In this document: positions 51,532-61,242 of the stretch, in pieces | How the letters are laid out: each line of letters begins with the position of its first letter | Position numbering within the stretch: position 1 is the stretch's first letter | NCBI GenBank assembly: GCA_910586395.1 | Contig: CAJUFX010000002.1 | Span: forward strand, 267,691 to 331,690 | Direction: 5' to 3' | DNA: 64,000 bases | Source: an uncultured Bacteroidales bacterium | Lineage (GTDB): Bacteria; Bacteroidota; Bacteroidia; Bacteroidales; P3 | The notes under the pieces: generated by a model | Told to the model about the DNA's origin: nothing | Database searches by the model: none | The model's input: the letters and a program-made list of their open reading frames with translations, nothing else | Translations under genes and position numbers: made by a program

Positions 51532-53949
51532 ATGTTTAAAATTTTACATCTCAGTCTGGCATTGAGTCTCGTTGCGGCTATGCCTGTAACGCTTAATGCG
51601 AATCCTTTGAAACCGTTTGTCAAAACGGCCAAACAACCTAAAGCGGACATCGCGCCGCAGACGGTGGTGGACGAAGACTTCTCGCTTTTCACGGCCGGCA
51701 GTGAAGCCGAACCCGACGCTACGGATTTGGCTTTGGAAACGTTTAAGGTTCCGGACGAATACATGCATTCCAAAGGCTGGGTAGGCGGCGGTGTGCATCA
51801 AGCCGGAGGCGTCTGTGCCCTGAAGGTTCACAAAAGTATGGGCGAAGACCGCGATGGATTCATTTCCACGCCGTTAATGGAACTTTACGGGGATGTGACA
51901 CTGACGTTCAGAGCCAAGCGTATCCAAGACAAAGACATTATCATGGATGTCGTTATATGCGATCGATGGGAGGGACCGCAGGAAAGCCACGCCAGATACA
52001 CCCTTACGGATGATTGGCAGACATTTACTTACACAACCGACAAGGCGACGTACGGTTTGTGCAATATACAGATATCGACGGACAACGGAGAGGCGTTGAT
52101 AGACGACATCAAGGTAGAGCGTGTGAGAAATAAGATAGAAACACCGGATATACAATATCCTATCAACAATTCTTTGACGGAATTTACGGCATATTGGCCT
52201 TCGGTCAAAGATGCCAAAGATTATCTTCTGACCGTTTATTATACGCAATTGCCTGATGATGCGTTGCCGCAAGACAGCGTATTGGAAAATTTCGACGGCA
52301 TTAAATTGAATGCGGAGGGTACGGCCATCGATGAGGCCAATCCAAACTATCCCGAAGGCTGGGTTATCGACCTTAAGAAAGAAGGTCCGCAAGTGGCTAC
52401 GACGAAAGGTAACTATCATTCCGCGCCCTTGGCTTTGGTTTTGGCGGTTGAGGGGGATTCGATCGTCAGCCCGGAAACACCGGCTGAAATCAACCGTATT
52501 TCGTTTTGGGTCAAGCCTTCCACTATGGAAGAGGAGGAAGATTGGCTCTCCATGTTCAGCATATTGGTCTATTGTACCGATAAGGGCGATTGGACACGGT
52601 TGGCCAACATTCCCAATTTCTATATAGACGATGAAGGCGAAGGCGTCATTTATATGCTTGACGCGGATGCGATAGGCAGTTATGCCCGACGCGTCAGATT
52701 CGAGTATATTCAGAAAGGCGAAAAGAACGTCTCGTTCATGATTGACGATATCCAGTTGAGTTATGCCACGGCACCGCAACCGCAGCCATTTATGGAGAAG
52801 GCCGTTACCGATACGGTTTGTACGGTGGGCGGTATCGATCCCGAAAAGGATTATTATTGTTATGTACAGGCACGTGACGGTCAAATCGTTTCGGAAAAAA
52901 GCTATCACATGTGGGTCAATGGTATCAACGGTCTCAAACCGGTGGTTCAAGAAGCGACGGACATCACGGCTAACAGCTTTACGGCCAATTGGAAGTCTAT
53001 GCCTAAGGCCATGTCTTATAAGGTGGAGTTGGCCAAACGGATTACCGCCAAGGAAGATTTGAAAGGAGAGATTCTCCTGCACGAGGATTTCAATTTAGTG
53101 AAAGAAGGTACGGTTTCCGCTCCTCAAACGACTTGGGGTTCTCCCGATCTTTCGGATATGGGTTTTACCCGCACCGGCTGGACGTTTACGCAAGGCATGT
53201 GGGCGGAAGGCATGGTCGGTTCCCTGGGCGTTTCGTGGTTGGGTGACGCCGGTTTGGTCGTGTCGCCTGTGTTGTCGCTCCATAACAATGAGGGTAAATT
53301 TACGGTCAAGGCTACGGTCTATAACACGATGGCCAACGATACGATATGGGTCATGCTGATTAAAAACATTACCGATTCGGAGGCATTGGTAGGCCTTCGG
53401 ATTCCGTGTACCGAACCGGGGCTTGTAAGCGCGACCTTAGCGTTTACGGCCGGCGGTCAGGAAAATGTAAGGGTGGCTTTCATGTCGCAATATGGCGTTC
53501 CGTTCTTTGTGGATGAAGTGACGGTCAGTCAAGATTTAAAAGCCGGAGATACCGTAGAAGTGCCTTACGTTTCCGTCAAGGCGGAAGGTGACAATTTCTT
53601 GGCCTTTGAGAATCTGCCGGAAAACGCCGATTATGCCTATGCCGTTACGGCCAAATGTATGCGGGCTTATGTCGATTATGTTTCCGAACGTTCCGACGAA
53701 ATGGTGGTTCTCATGCAGAAGGCGGATGTGGAAGACGAGTTGAAAGCCAACGGCATTATCGTGGTTTCATCGTCGGATGCCATACAGGTTCATGCCGAGA
53801 CGGCGGGCTTGCCCATAGCGTTGTATGATATGCAGGGACGTCTCCACAGAACGGCCGTTACTTCGGTAGGCGTCACGTCGATAGGGGTAAAAACAGGTCT
53901 GTATATCGTACGGGTCGGTGATGCGGTGGTTAAAGTGATGGTGAAATAA
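51532..53949 (+). CDS. T9SS type A-like secreted protein with adhesin-type beta-sandwich domains
   Basis: An 805-residue protein from the ATG at 51532, with signal peptide MFKILHLSLALSLVAAMPVTLNA; a longer frame from 51340 overlaps the regulator and is rejected. Three jelly-roll or cleaved-adhesin-like domains are visible (DVTLTFRAKRIQDKDIIMDV...GEALIDDIKVERV; PAEINRISFWVKPS...FMIDDIQLSY; GSLGVSWLGDAGLVVSPVLSLHN...VDEVTVSQD) with Fn3-like linkers. The end (GLPIALYDMQGRLHRTAV...LYIVRVGDAVVKVMVK) is a short T9SS-type signal. Lies about 100 bp after the regulator gene and ends at a strong terminator. A surface or matrix role is likely. Confidence 0.85.
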   Translation: MFKILHLSLALSLVAAMPVTLNANPLKPFVKTAKQPKADIAPQTVVDEDFSLFTAGSEAEPDATDLALETFKVPDEYMHSKGWVGGGVHQAGGVCALKVHKSMGEDRDGFISTPLMELYGDVTLTFRAKRIQDKDIIMDVVICDRWEGPQESHARYTLTDDWQTFTYTTDKATYGLCNIQISTDNGEALIDDIKVERVRNKIETPDIQYPINNSLTEFTAYWPSVKDAKDYLLTVYYTQLPDDALPQDSVLENFDGIKLNAEGTAIDEANPNYPEGWVIDLKKEGPQVATTKGNYHSAPLALVLAVEGDSIVSPETPAEINRISFWVKPSTMEEEEDWLSMFSILVYCTDKGDWTRLANIPNFYIDDEGEGVIYMLDADAIGSYARRVRFEYIQKGEKNVSFMIDDIQLSYATAPQPQPFMEKAVTDTVCTVGGIDPEKDYYCYVQARDGQIVSEKSYHMWVNGINGLKPVVQEATDITANSFTANWKSMPKAMSYKVELAKRITAKEDLKGEILLHEDFNLVKEGTVSAPQTTWGSPDLSDMGFTRTGWTFTQGMWAEGMVGSLGVSWLGDAGLVVSPVLSLHNNEGKFTVKATVYNTMANDTIWVMLIKNITDSEALVGLRIPCTEPGLVSATLAFTAGGQENVRVAFMSQYGVPFFVDEVTVSQDLKAGDTVEVPYVSVKAEGDNFLAFENLPENADYAYAVTAKCMRAYVDYVSERSDEMVVLMQKADVEDELKANGIIVVSSSDAIQVHAETAGLPIALYDMQGRLHRTAVTSVGVTSIGVKTGLYIVRVGDAVVKVMVK

Positions 53950-53970
53950 GGTTGTTTGAAGGTTCGTCAG

Positions 53971-54006
53971 GGGGCGTACGGCGGAAAGTCGTGCGCCCTT
54001 TTTTTT
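53971..54006 (+). terminator. rho-independent terminator after the cargo gene
   Basis: Stem GGGGCGTACG (53971-53980) with CGTGCGCCC (53990-53998) allowing one G-U pair, followed by eight T. Confidence 0.85.
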
Positions 54007-54056
54007 ACAGGTTTCGGTTCGGGCTGCAAGGATTCGGCATTTCCCGAGATTTTCAC

Positions 54057-54064
54057 TAATTTTG
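54057..54064 (+). promoter_or_regulatory. -7 box of the nadB promoter
   Basis: TAATTTTG fits TAnnTTTG; a TTCG about 20 bp upstream is a poor -33 box. Confidence 0.45.
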
Positions 54065-54101
54065 TAGGTTATTATAACGCATAGCGCAAATCTTCGGTAA
54101 C

Positions 54102-55667
54102 ATGAAGAAGCAGGTTGATTTTTTAGTCATAGGCACCGGCATCGCGGGCTTGAGTTTCGCGTTGAAGGTGGCGGCCAAGGGTAAGGTATGTATTCTGTCC
54201 AAGGCGTCGGCCGACGAGGGCTCCACGCTTTACGCACAGGGCGGCATCGCGGCTGTCATGAACGCGCTCGACACTTACGAAAAGCATATCAAGGATACGC
54301 TGGTGGCCGGGGACGGCCTCTGTGACGAAGAGGTCGTGAAGTTCACGATAGAGGAATCGACGCGGCGCATCGAGGAACTCATCGATTGGGGCGCGCAGTT
54401 CGACCGCAAGAAGACGGGCGAGTTCGACCTTGCGCGCGAGGGCGGTCATTCCGAATACCGCGTGTTGCACCACAAGGATCAGACCGGTGCCGAAATCGAA
54501 CGTATCCTGCTCAAAGAGGTCCGGAATCATCCGAACATCGAACTGCTCGAACATCATTTCGCGTTGGATCTGATTACGCAGCACCATTTGGGGGTGGAAG
54601 TGAACCGCCGCACGCCCGACATCGCGTGTTTCGGCGCCTACGTGCTGGACGAGAAGGCCAACCGCATAGACACTTATTTAGCCAAGCTGACGATGCTGGC
54701 CACGGGCGGCAACGGCAACGTCTATGCCACGACGACCAATCCGGTCGTGGCTACGGGCGACGGCGTGGCCATGGTCTATCGCGCCAAAGGCAGGGTGGCC
54801 AACATGGAGTTCATCCAGTTTCATCCCACGTCGCTCTATAACCCGATGGAGAAGCCGTCGTTTCTGATTTCGGAGGCGGTACGGGGCGCGGGTGGCCGGC
54901 TGTGCACGCTTAAGGGCGATTATTTCATGTCGCGTTACGACAAACGTTTGGAATTGGCGCCGCGCGACGTGGTGGCACGTGCGATAGACAGCGAGATGAA
55001 ACTCACGGGCGACGACCACGTTTATCTGGATTGCCGTGGCATCTCCAAGATGGAAATACTCGGGCATTTCCCGACGATTTATGCCAAATGCCTCTCCATC
55101 GGCATCGATATCACGAAAGAACTGTTGCCGGTGGTGCCGGCGGCGCATTACAGCTGCGGCGGCATCGTCGTGGACGCGCATGCCCGCACGAGCATCCGGC
55201 ATCTGTATGCGTCGGGCGAGTGTTCGTGCACGGGTCTGCACGGCGCCAACCGTTTGGCGTCCAATTCGCTGTTGGAGGCCTTGGTGTTCTCGCACCGCGC
55301 CGCCGAAGACGCCAAGGCGCAGGTGGGCGCCCTGTCGTACTGCAACGATATTCCGGAATGGAACGACGAGGGCATGGTGCTCAACGAGGAAATGATACTT
55401 ATCACGCAGAGCCTGCGCGAGGTCCAGTCGATCATGTCGAGCTATGTCGGCATCGTCCGTTCCAACCTGCGTTTGCAAAGGGCGTTGGACCGGCTCGCCA
55501 TCATCTACCGCGAAACCGAGGCACTTTACAACCGTTCGGTTCACTCGCTGAAACTGGCCGAATTGCGTAATTTGATAAAAGTGGGTTACCTGATTATCAA
55601 GATGGCCATGGCCCGCAAGGAGAACCGCGGCCTGCATTACAACATAGACAACATCGTCAATAAATAA
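54102..55667 (+). CDS. nadB: L-aspartate oxidase
   Basis: A 521-residue flavoprotein that oxidises L-aspartate to iminoaspartate in de novo NAD synthesis (EC 1.4.3.16; can use fumarate as electron acceptor in anaerobes). The FAD site appears as VIGTGIAGLSFALKVA; conserved YAQGGIAAV, EGGHSEYRVLHHKD, PTSLYNP and SCTGLHGANRLASNSLLEALVF blocks are present. Length and motifs separate it from fumarate reductase flavoproteins. nadA and nadC are not in the window. Confidence 0.95.
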   Translation: MKKQVDFLVIGTGIAGLSFALKVAAKGKVCILSKASADEGSTLYAQGGIAAVMNALDTYEKHIKDTLVAGDGLCDEEVVKFTIEESTRRIEELIDWGAQFDRKKTGEFDLAREGGHSEYRVLHHKDQTGAEIERILLKEVRNHPNIELLEHHFALDLITQHHLGVEVNRRTPDIACFGAYVLDEKANRIDTYLAKLTMLATGGNGNVYATTTNPVVATGDGVAMVYRAKGRVANMEFIQFHPTSLYNPMEKPSFLISEAVRGAGGRLCTLKGDYFMSRYDKRLELAPRDVVARAIDSEMKLTGDDHVYLDCRGISKMEILGHFPTIYAKCLSIGIDITKELLPVVPAAHYSCGGIVVDAHARTSIRHLYASGECSCTGLHGANRLASNSLLEALVFSHRAAEDAKAQVGALSYCNDIPEWNDEGMVLNEEMILITQSLREVQSIMSSYVGIVRSNLRLQRALDRLAIIYRETEALYNRSVHSLKLAELRNLIKVGYLIIKMAMARKENRGLHYNIDNIVNK

Positions 55668-55739
55668 AACGTCCGCGGGCGCGGACCTTAACCACCGGCG
55701 TCGCCCGGCCGCAAGGCGGGGATGCCTTAAACCGACATT

Positions 55740-57143
55740 ATGGAAAACAACATCAACATTCAGGCCTTGTCGGCCGTTTCGCCGATAGACGGCCGTTATG
55801 CGGCTCAGACCGAAGTTTTGCGGAATTATTTTTCGGAAGGCGCCTTCATGCGTTACCGCGTGCGTGTGGAAGTCGAATATTTTATCGCGCTTACACATTT
55901 CGACGTCGAATTGCTGGCCGATTTTCCGGCTGAAAAGGAAGACGGCCTGCGGCGTCTTTACCGGGAGTTTTCCCCGGAAGACATGTTGGTCATCAAGAAT
56001 ATAGAGAAAGTGACGAACCACGATGTCAAGGCCGTCGAATATTTCCTTAAACAGAAACTCGAAGAGATGGGGTTGGGGCGTTACAAGGAAATGGTGCATT
56101 TCGGGCTGACGTCGCAGGACATCAACAATACGGCCCAGCCGCTCATGCTCAAGGAAGCCTTGCAGGAAGTCGTGTTGCCGGAGATAGAAAAGGTCTTGGG
56201 CATTTTGGAAGACAAGGCTTTGGAATGGCGCGCCGTGAGCATGCTGGCGCGCACGCACGGACAGCCGGCCTCGCCCACCATTTTGGGCAAGGAAATCCGG
56301 GTGTTCATCGAACGGATATACAAACAGCTTGACCTGCTGAACATGATTCCCTATTCGGCCAAGTTCGGCGGCGCGACGGGCAACCTGAACGCGCATTATG
56401 TGGCTTATCCCGAAAAGGACTGGATCGGCTTCGCCAACCGTTTCGTAAACGACGTGTTGGGACTGGACCGTTCGCAGACCACGACGCAGATAGAGCATTA
56501 CGACAATATGGCCGCGATGTTCGACGCCATCAAGCGCATCAACACGATATTCCTCGACATCTGCCGCGATATGTGGACGTATATCTCGATGGAGTATTTC
56601 AAGCAGAAGATTAAGGAGGGCGAGGTCGGCTCGTCGGCCATGCCGCATAAGGTCAATCCGATAGACTTCGAAAATGCCGAGGGCAATCTGGGCGTGGCCA
56701 ACGCCTTGCTGCAGCATCTTTCGGCCAAGCTGCCGGTTTCGCGCCTGCAGCGCGACCTGACCGACTCCACGGTATGCCGCAACATAGGCGTGCCGTTGGC
56801 GCATACGCTCGTGGCCTACAAGTCGGTTCAGAAAGGTCTGAACAAACTCGTGCTGAACCGCGAGGCCTTGCAGAGCGACCTGCAGAACAACTGGGCGGTC
56901 GTGGCCGAGGCCATACAGACGGTGTTGCGGACCAAAGGTTTCCCGAATCCCTATGAGGCCTTGAAAAGTCTGACCCGGACCGGCGCTAAAATCACGCAGG
57001 AAAATATCCGTCAGTTTATCGAGGGGTTGGAGATACCTGAAACGCTCAAAAAGGCGCTGGAGAAAATCACGCCGGAAAACTATACGGGCGTCTATGGCCG
57101 TCAGGCGCGTCAGGAGCAGGCGGATTCGTCGGATCGGGCATAA
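55740..57143 (+). CDS. purB: adenylosuccinate lyase
   Basis: A 467-residue PurB acting in purine synthesis (EC 4.3.2.2: adenylosuccinate to AMP plus fumarate, and the earlier SAICAR step). The superfamily signature GSSAMPHKVNPIDFENAEG is intact. The early block AVSPIDGRYAAQTEVLRNYFSEGAFMRYRV and HGQPASPTILGKE are typical of the longer E. coli-like type. About 70 bp after nadB; 29 bp before the ABC exporter gene, so the plus-strand genes may form one operon. Confidence 0.96.
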   Translation: MENNINIQALSAVSPIDGRYAAQTEVLRNYFSEGAFMRYRVRVEVEYFIALTHFDVELLADFPAEKEDGLRRLYREFSPEDMLVIKNIEKVTNHDVKAVEYFLKQKLEEMGLGRYKEMVHFGLTSQDINNTAQPLMLKEALQEVVLPEIEKVLGILEDKALEWRAVSMLARTHGQPASPTILGKEIRVFIERIYKQLDLLNMIPYSAKFGGATGNLNAHYVAYPEKDWIGFANRFVNDVLGLDRSQTTTQIEHYDNMAAMFDAIKRINTIFLDICRDMWTYISMEYFKQKIKEGEVGSSAMPHKVNPIDFENAEGNLGVANALLQHLSAKLPVSRLQRDLTDSTVCRNIGVPLAHTLVAYKSVQKGLNKLVLNREALQSDLQNNWAVVAEAIQTVLRTKGFPNPYEALKSLTRTGAKITQENIRQFIEGLEIPETLKKALEKITPENYTGVYGRQARQEQADSSDRA

Positions 57144-57172
57144 GTGGGTTCGGCAAAAGAACAGATACAGGC

Positions 57173-59026
57173 GTGTTCAAACATTCGTTTTTCTACCGTT
57201 ATCTGTCGCCCTACGCGGGGCGGTTGTTGCTCAACGCGTTTCTGCGCGTTTTGTCGGCGGTCTTCACGATGGTGTTGCTGCTGGGCGTGGCGCCCGTACT
57301 GTCGTTGCTTTTCGGGCGGATGGACGCGGCGGGGGCGGATGGCGGCACGGCCGTTGTCGAAGGCACGGGCATGCGTGACGCTTTGTCCGAAACGGTCATT
57401 CAGGCGGCCGGGCAATGGGTGAAGGGGCTTGTGACGGAATACGGCCATGCGACCGCCTTGGGTATTGTCTGCGCCGTGCTGTTCGGCCTGTATTTCCTCA
57501 AAAACCTGTTCGCCTATCTGGGACTGTATTTGTTCACGCCCATCCGCAACAATGTGGTGGCGCGTATGCGGAACGATTTGTTCGAGCGGCTGATGGTGTT
57601 GCCGCTCTCGTTTTTTGCCGTGCAGCAGAAGGGCGATTTGATTTCCCGCATCAGCAACGACGTGCAGGAGATAGACGAGAGTGTGCTCAAGCAGGTACAG
57701 CAGGTCTTGACCGATTTGGCCATGGTGATTCTGCTTGTGGCCGGATTGTTCATGATCAGTACGCGTCTGTCGCTGGTTGTTTTGGCGATTCTGCCGATAA
57801 CGGGTTTCGCCACGGGTTTTTTCTCCAAGACGTTGCGGCGTTCTTCGCCCAAGCAGCAGGCTTCGCAGGGGCGGCTGGTGACGCAGACCGAAGAGAGCAT
57901 AGAGGGCGTCAAGACGTTGCGCAGCTATAACACCGTGCCTTTTTCCATTGCCCGTTTCAAGGCGGAAAGTCAATTGTTTTATAAACTTAAAGTTAAAGTG
58001 TTGCGCCGTGTCGATTTGGGTTCGCCCGTAAGCGAGGTCATCGGGACGCTGGCGGTCGTGTGCATTTTGGTGGCGGGCGGTTATTTCATTTTGACCGGAC
58101 GGGGCGGGCTTAGCCCGGAAGGCTTCATCACGTACCTGCTGACGATGACGATGATTCTGCAGCCGGCCAAGAACCTGACGACGGCTTATTACGGCATACA
58201 GCGCGGCAAAGGCTCGGTGCGTCGGGTCAAGGAGATTCTGTTCGCCGATGAGGTGATTATGGAGGCGGAACGTCCGGTGGGCATCGCTGCTTTCGGCGAA
58301 GCGGTGGAATGGCGCGACGTGAGTTTCCGTTACGGCGATACCGAAGCGCTTTCGCATATCGATTTGCGGATTTCCAAAGGCAAGTATGTAGCCATTGTAG
58401 GGCCTTCGGGGGGCGGCAAATCGACGCTCATCAACATGATTCCGCGCTTTTATGACGTGACGGCGGGCGAAGTGCTTATCGACGGCCGCAACATCAAGGA
58501 ATACCGCATAGACGATGTGCGGCGGTTGTCGGCCTTGGTTTCGCAGGATACGGTCTTGTTCAACGATACGATATACAACAATATCCTGCTGGGGAACCGG
58601 CAGGCGACGGCCGAAGAGGTCTATCGGGCGGCCGAAGAGGCCAACGCCATGGACTTTATCAACGCGTGCGAACACGGCTTCGATACGCTCATAGGTGACG
58701 GCGGCAGCAAGTTGTCGGGCGGACAGCGGCAGCGGCTCGGCATCGCGCGCGCCCTGCTCAAAAACGCGCCGATTCTGATACTGGACGAGGCGAGTTCGGC
58801 TTTGGACACGGAGTCGGAGAGCATGATACAGCAGGCGCTGGAACGGCAGACGGGCGCGCGCGACCGCACGATCATATCGGTGGCGCACCGGCTGTCCACC
58901 ATCCAGCATGCCGACGAGATTATCGTTGTGGACAAGGGGCGGATTGTGGAACGGGGAACGCACGAGGCTTTGTTTCGGGCGGGCGGCCTCTATACCAAGC
59001 TCTGCAAGATGCAGCAGGTGGAATAA
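57173..59026 (+). CDS. MsbA-like ABC transporter (fused membrane and ATPase)
   Basis: A 617-residue half-transporter starting at GTG 57173. The first ~340 residues form the six-span exporter domain (MVLLLGVAPVLSLLFG; LGIVCAVLFGLYFLKNLFAYLGLYLF; DLAMVILLVAGLFMIS). The ATPase has Walker A GPSGGGKST, the signature LSGGQRQRLGIARALL, Walker B ILILDEASSALD and the H-loop SVAHRLS. Bacteroidota use such exporters for lipids or drugs; substrate not determinable here. Start choice rests on position, since no ATG fits. Confidence 0.9.
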   Translation: MFKHSFFYRYLSPYAGRLLLNAFLRVLSAVFTMVLLLGVAPVLSLLFGRMDAAGADGGTAVVEGTGMRDALSETVIQAAGQWVKGLVTEYGHATALGIVCAVLFGLYFLKNLFAYLGLYLFTPIRNNVVARMRNDLFERLMVLPLSFFAVQQKGDLISRISNDVQEIDESVLKQVQQVLTDLAMVILLVAGLFMISTRLSLVVLAILPITGFATGFFSKTLRRSSPKQQASQGRLVTQTEESIEGVKTLRSYNTVPFSIARFKAESQLFYKLKVKVLRRVDLGSPVSEVIGTLAVVCILVAGGYFILTGRGGLSPEGFITYLLTMTMILQPAKNLTTAYYGIQRGKGSVRRVKEILFADEVIMEAERPVGIAAFGEAVEWRDVSFRYGDTEALSHIDLRISKGKYVAIVGPSGGGKSTLINMIPRFYDVTAGEVLIDGRNIKEYRIDDVRRLSALVSQDTVLFNDTIYNNILLGNRQATAEEVYRAAEEANAMDFINACEHGFDTLIGDGGSKLSGGQRQRLGIARALLKNAPILILDEASSALDTESESMIQQALERQTGARDRTIISVAHRLSTIQHADEIIVVDKGRIVERGTHEALFRAGGLYTKLCKMQQVE

Positions 59027-59108
59027 TTTTGTTTTTTTTAAGGAAAAACGTTTGGCGGCGAGCCGAAAACTTCCGTCCTTTGCCGTGTCGATACAATGAA
59101 TTTCAAGT

Positions 59109-60143
59109 ATGCAGGGACTGATAGTAAGCAGTACGGGTAATTGGTATGAGGTTTGGAAAGAACCGTTGCCACTGGTTGGAAGCCAAAGCGCGTCTGCGGA
59201 CGGTGCTTCTGCCGTGGACGGCGGCCTGACTGCCGGCGGGAAGCCGGAGGTTTTCGTCTGTCAGGTCAAGGGAAACTTCCGGCTGAAAGGCGTCAAGACG
59301 ACGAATCCGGTGGCCGTGGGCGACCATGTGCGTTTCGAATGGGACGCCGACCGGCAGACGGGCTGGATAACGGCCGTGGAGGAACGCAAGAACGTGCTGA
59401 TCCGCAAGTCGGTCAATCTGTCCAAGCGCACGCATATCCTCGCGGCCAACATCGACCGTGCGTTCTGTGTCGTCAGCCTGCGCGAACCCTACACGCCGCC
59501 GGGTTTCATAGACCGCTTTACCGTGGCGTGCGAGGCCTATCATCTGCCCTGCGCCATCATATTCAATAAGACGGATTTGTACGATGATACCGCCCATGCC
59601 GATTTGGCGGAACGCATGGCTGTTTACGAAAGCATCGGCTATCCGTGTTTCCGGACTTCGGCCGTGACGGGCGAGGGGGTGGAGGCGTTAAAGGCGGCCA
59701 TGCAAGGCCGTGTCTGCCTGTTTTCGGGCAATTCGGGCGTGGGGAAATCGGCTTTGGCCAATGCGGTGGAGCCGGGTCTGAACCTGCGCGAGGGCCGCAT
59801 TTCGGAGACCCATCTCAAAGGCATGCACACGACGACCTTCGCCCGCATGTACCGTTTGGCTTTCGGCGCGTTTCTCATCGATACGCCGGGCATCAAGGAA
59901 TTGGGTATGGTCAATCTCAACACCGAGGAGGTCTCGCGCTATTTCCCCGAAATGCGGCCGTATGCCGCATCCTGCCGTTTCAATAACTGTACGCACGAGC
60001 ATGAACCCGGCTGCGCCGTCAAGGCTGCCGTCGAAGCGGGCGGCATAGCGGCGATACGATACAAAAATTACCTCAATATCCTGCACGGCGACGAGGTGGA
60101 AGAACCCGGCCTGTTGCAGAACAAGCAAGAAGGGAGGAAATAA
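59109..60143 (+). CDS. rsgA: ribosome small subunit-dependent GTPase A
   Basis: A 344-residue circularly permuted GTPase for late 30S assembly. The N-terminal OB-fold (QGLIVSSTGNWYEV...GDHVRFEW) holds an unusual insertion of about 30 residues (residues ~18-50, starting EPLPLVGSQSASADG). Then FNKTDLYDD (G4), FSGNSGVGKSALANA (G1), DTPGIKELG (G3) and the zinc finger CRFNNCTHEHEPGC with CAVKAAV follow. Probably part of the purB-radC gene run. Confidence 0.95.
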   Translation: MQGLIVSSTGNWYEVWKEPLPLVGSQSASADGASAVDGGLTAGGKPEVFVCQVKGNFRLKGVKTTNPVAVGDHVRFEWDADRQTGWITAVEERKNVLIRKSVNLSKRTHILAANIDRAFCVVSLREPYTPPGFIDRFTVACEAYHLPCAIIFNKTDLYDDTAHADLAERMAVYESIGYPCFRTSAVTGEGVEALKAAMQGRVCLFSGNSGVGKSALANAVEPGLNLREGRISETHLKGMHTTTFARMYRLAFGAFLIDTPGIKELGMVNLNTEEVSRYFPEMRPYAASCRFNNCTHEHEPGCAVKAAVEAGGIAAIRYKNYLNILHGDEVEEPGLLQNKQEGRK

Positions 60144-60146
60144 ATC

Positions 60147-61241
60147 ATGACCATGCAATTCAACAAAAAAACGATTATCGGATTGATTGTCGGATTGGCA
60201 GTTTTGGGTTTTGTGTTCTACTATCTGTCGGATCTCGTCATCTACATTGTCGTCGCGTTCATCATCTCGATGATCGGCCGGCCGCTCGTCCAATGGTTGC
60301 ATTGGCGTTTCAAGTTGCCGTTCGCCCTGGGGAGCCTGATAGCCTTGACGGTTATCCTGGCGTTCGTCGTCCTCGTCGGTTGGCTCGTGTTCCCGATGTT
60401 TATCCAACAGGGCCAGGCACTGGTCACGATGGATTATACGCAGTTGACGAGCGATACTTATACGGGATTCTATCAGTTGGAAGCCTGGCTTATGGGCAAG
60501 GGCATCGCCGTGCCCGAGTCGGATCTTAAAGCTTATATCGTGGGCGGCATTCAGCAATTGGTGCAGATGGTCAGCGTCAAAGATCTCATCGCCAATACGG
60601 CCGGTATGCTGACGTCTATCGGCATGGGGTTGTTCTGCGTCGTGTTCATCGCTTTTTTCTTTCTTAAAGACGAGCAACTTTTCAAGAACATGTTGTTTCT
60701 CTTTATTCCGGACAGATATACGGACCGCGCTGAAAACGTGTTGCATTCTTCCGAAAAATTGCTGACCCGTTATTTCGTTGGATTGAGTATAGAGGTCATC
60801 TGTATGATGATATTTTTATCGCTCGGTCTGTGGGCGTTCGGCATCGACCATGCCGTGCTTTACGGTTGTATGGGCGGCGTGTTGGATGTCATTCCGTATC
60901 TGGGACCCGTCATAGGCGCGGTGCTGGCGGCCGTCTTTGCCGTCATCAATCATTTGGAAGTGGGGTTTACGATGGATCTCGTCTGGATAATCCTCAAAGT
61001 CGTCATCGTCTTTGCCGGTGCGAATCTCATCGACAATTTCGTGTTGCAGCCGTTGATTTATTCCAACAGCGTCAAGTCACATCCGTTGGAGATATTCTTC
61101 GTCATCATTATTGCGGGCACGTTGACGGGCCCCGGCGGCATGATCATCGCCATTCCGCTCTATACGGTGTTGCGGGTCATCGCCAAAGAGTTTTTCAAGG
61201 GCAACAAACTCGTGGACGGTCTTACAAAGGGGATTTCCTGA
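60147..61241 (+). CDS. AI-2E family transporter
   Basis: A 364-residue protein with about eight hydrophobic spans: IIGLIVGLAVLGFVFYYL, LVIYIVVAFIISMIG, LGSLIALTVILAFVVLVGWLVFPMF, GMGLFCVVFIAFFF. The typical family ending NFVLQPLIYSNSVKSHPLEIFFVIIIAG and GPGGMIIAIPLYTVLRVI is clear. The family includes exporters of varied solutes and some Na+/H+ antiporters; substrate here unknown. Starts 3 bp after rsgA. Confidence 0.9.
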   Translation: MTMQFNKKTIIGLIVGLAVLGFVFYYLSDLVIYIVVAFIISMIGRPLVQWLHWRFKLPFALGSLIALTVILAFVVLVGWLVFPMFIQQGQALVTMDYTQLTSDTYTGFYQLEAWLMGKGIAVPESDLKAYIVGGIQQLVQMVSVKDLIANTAGMLTSIGMGLFCVVFIAFFFLKDEQLFKNMLFLFIPDRYTDRAENVLHSSEKLLTRYFVGLSIEVICMMIFLSLGLWAFGIDHAVLYGCMGGVLDVIPYLGPVIGAVLAAVFAVINHLEVGFTMDLVWIILKVVIVFAGANLIDNFVLQPLIYSNSVKSHPLEIFFVIIIAGTLTGPGGMIIAIPLYTVLRVIAKEFFKGNKLVDGLTKGIS

Positions 61242-61242
61242 T

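Noticed and set aside
54678..56804. 708-codon minus-strand frame over nadB and purB
   Set aside because: Antisense to two unmistakable housekeeping genes.
57110..58963. 617-codon minus-strand frame over the ABC exporter
   Set aside because: Antisense to a gene with intact Walker A, signature and Walker B motifs.
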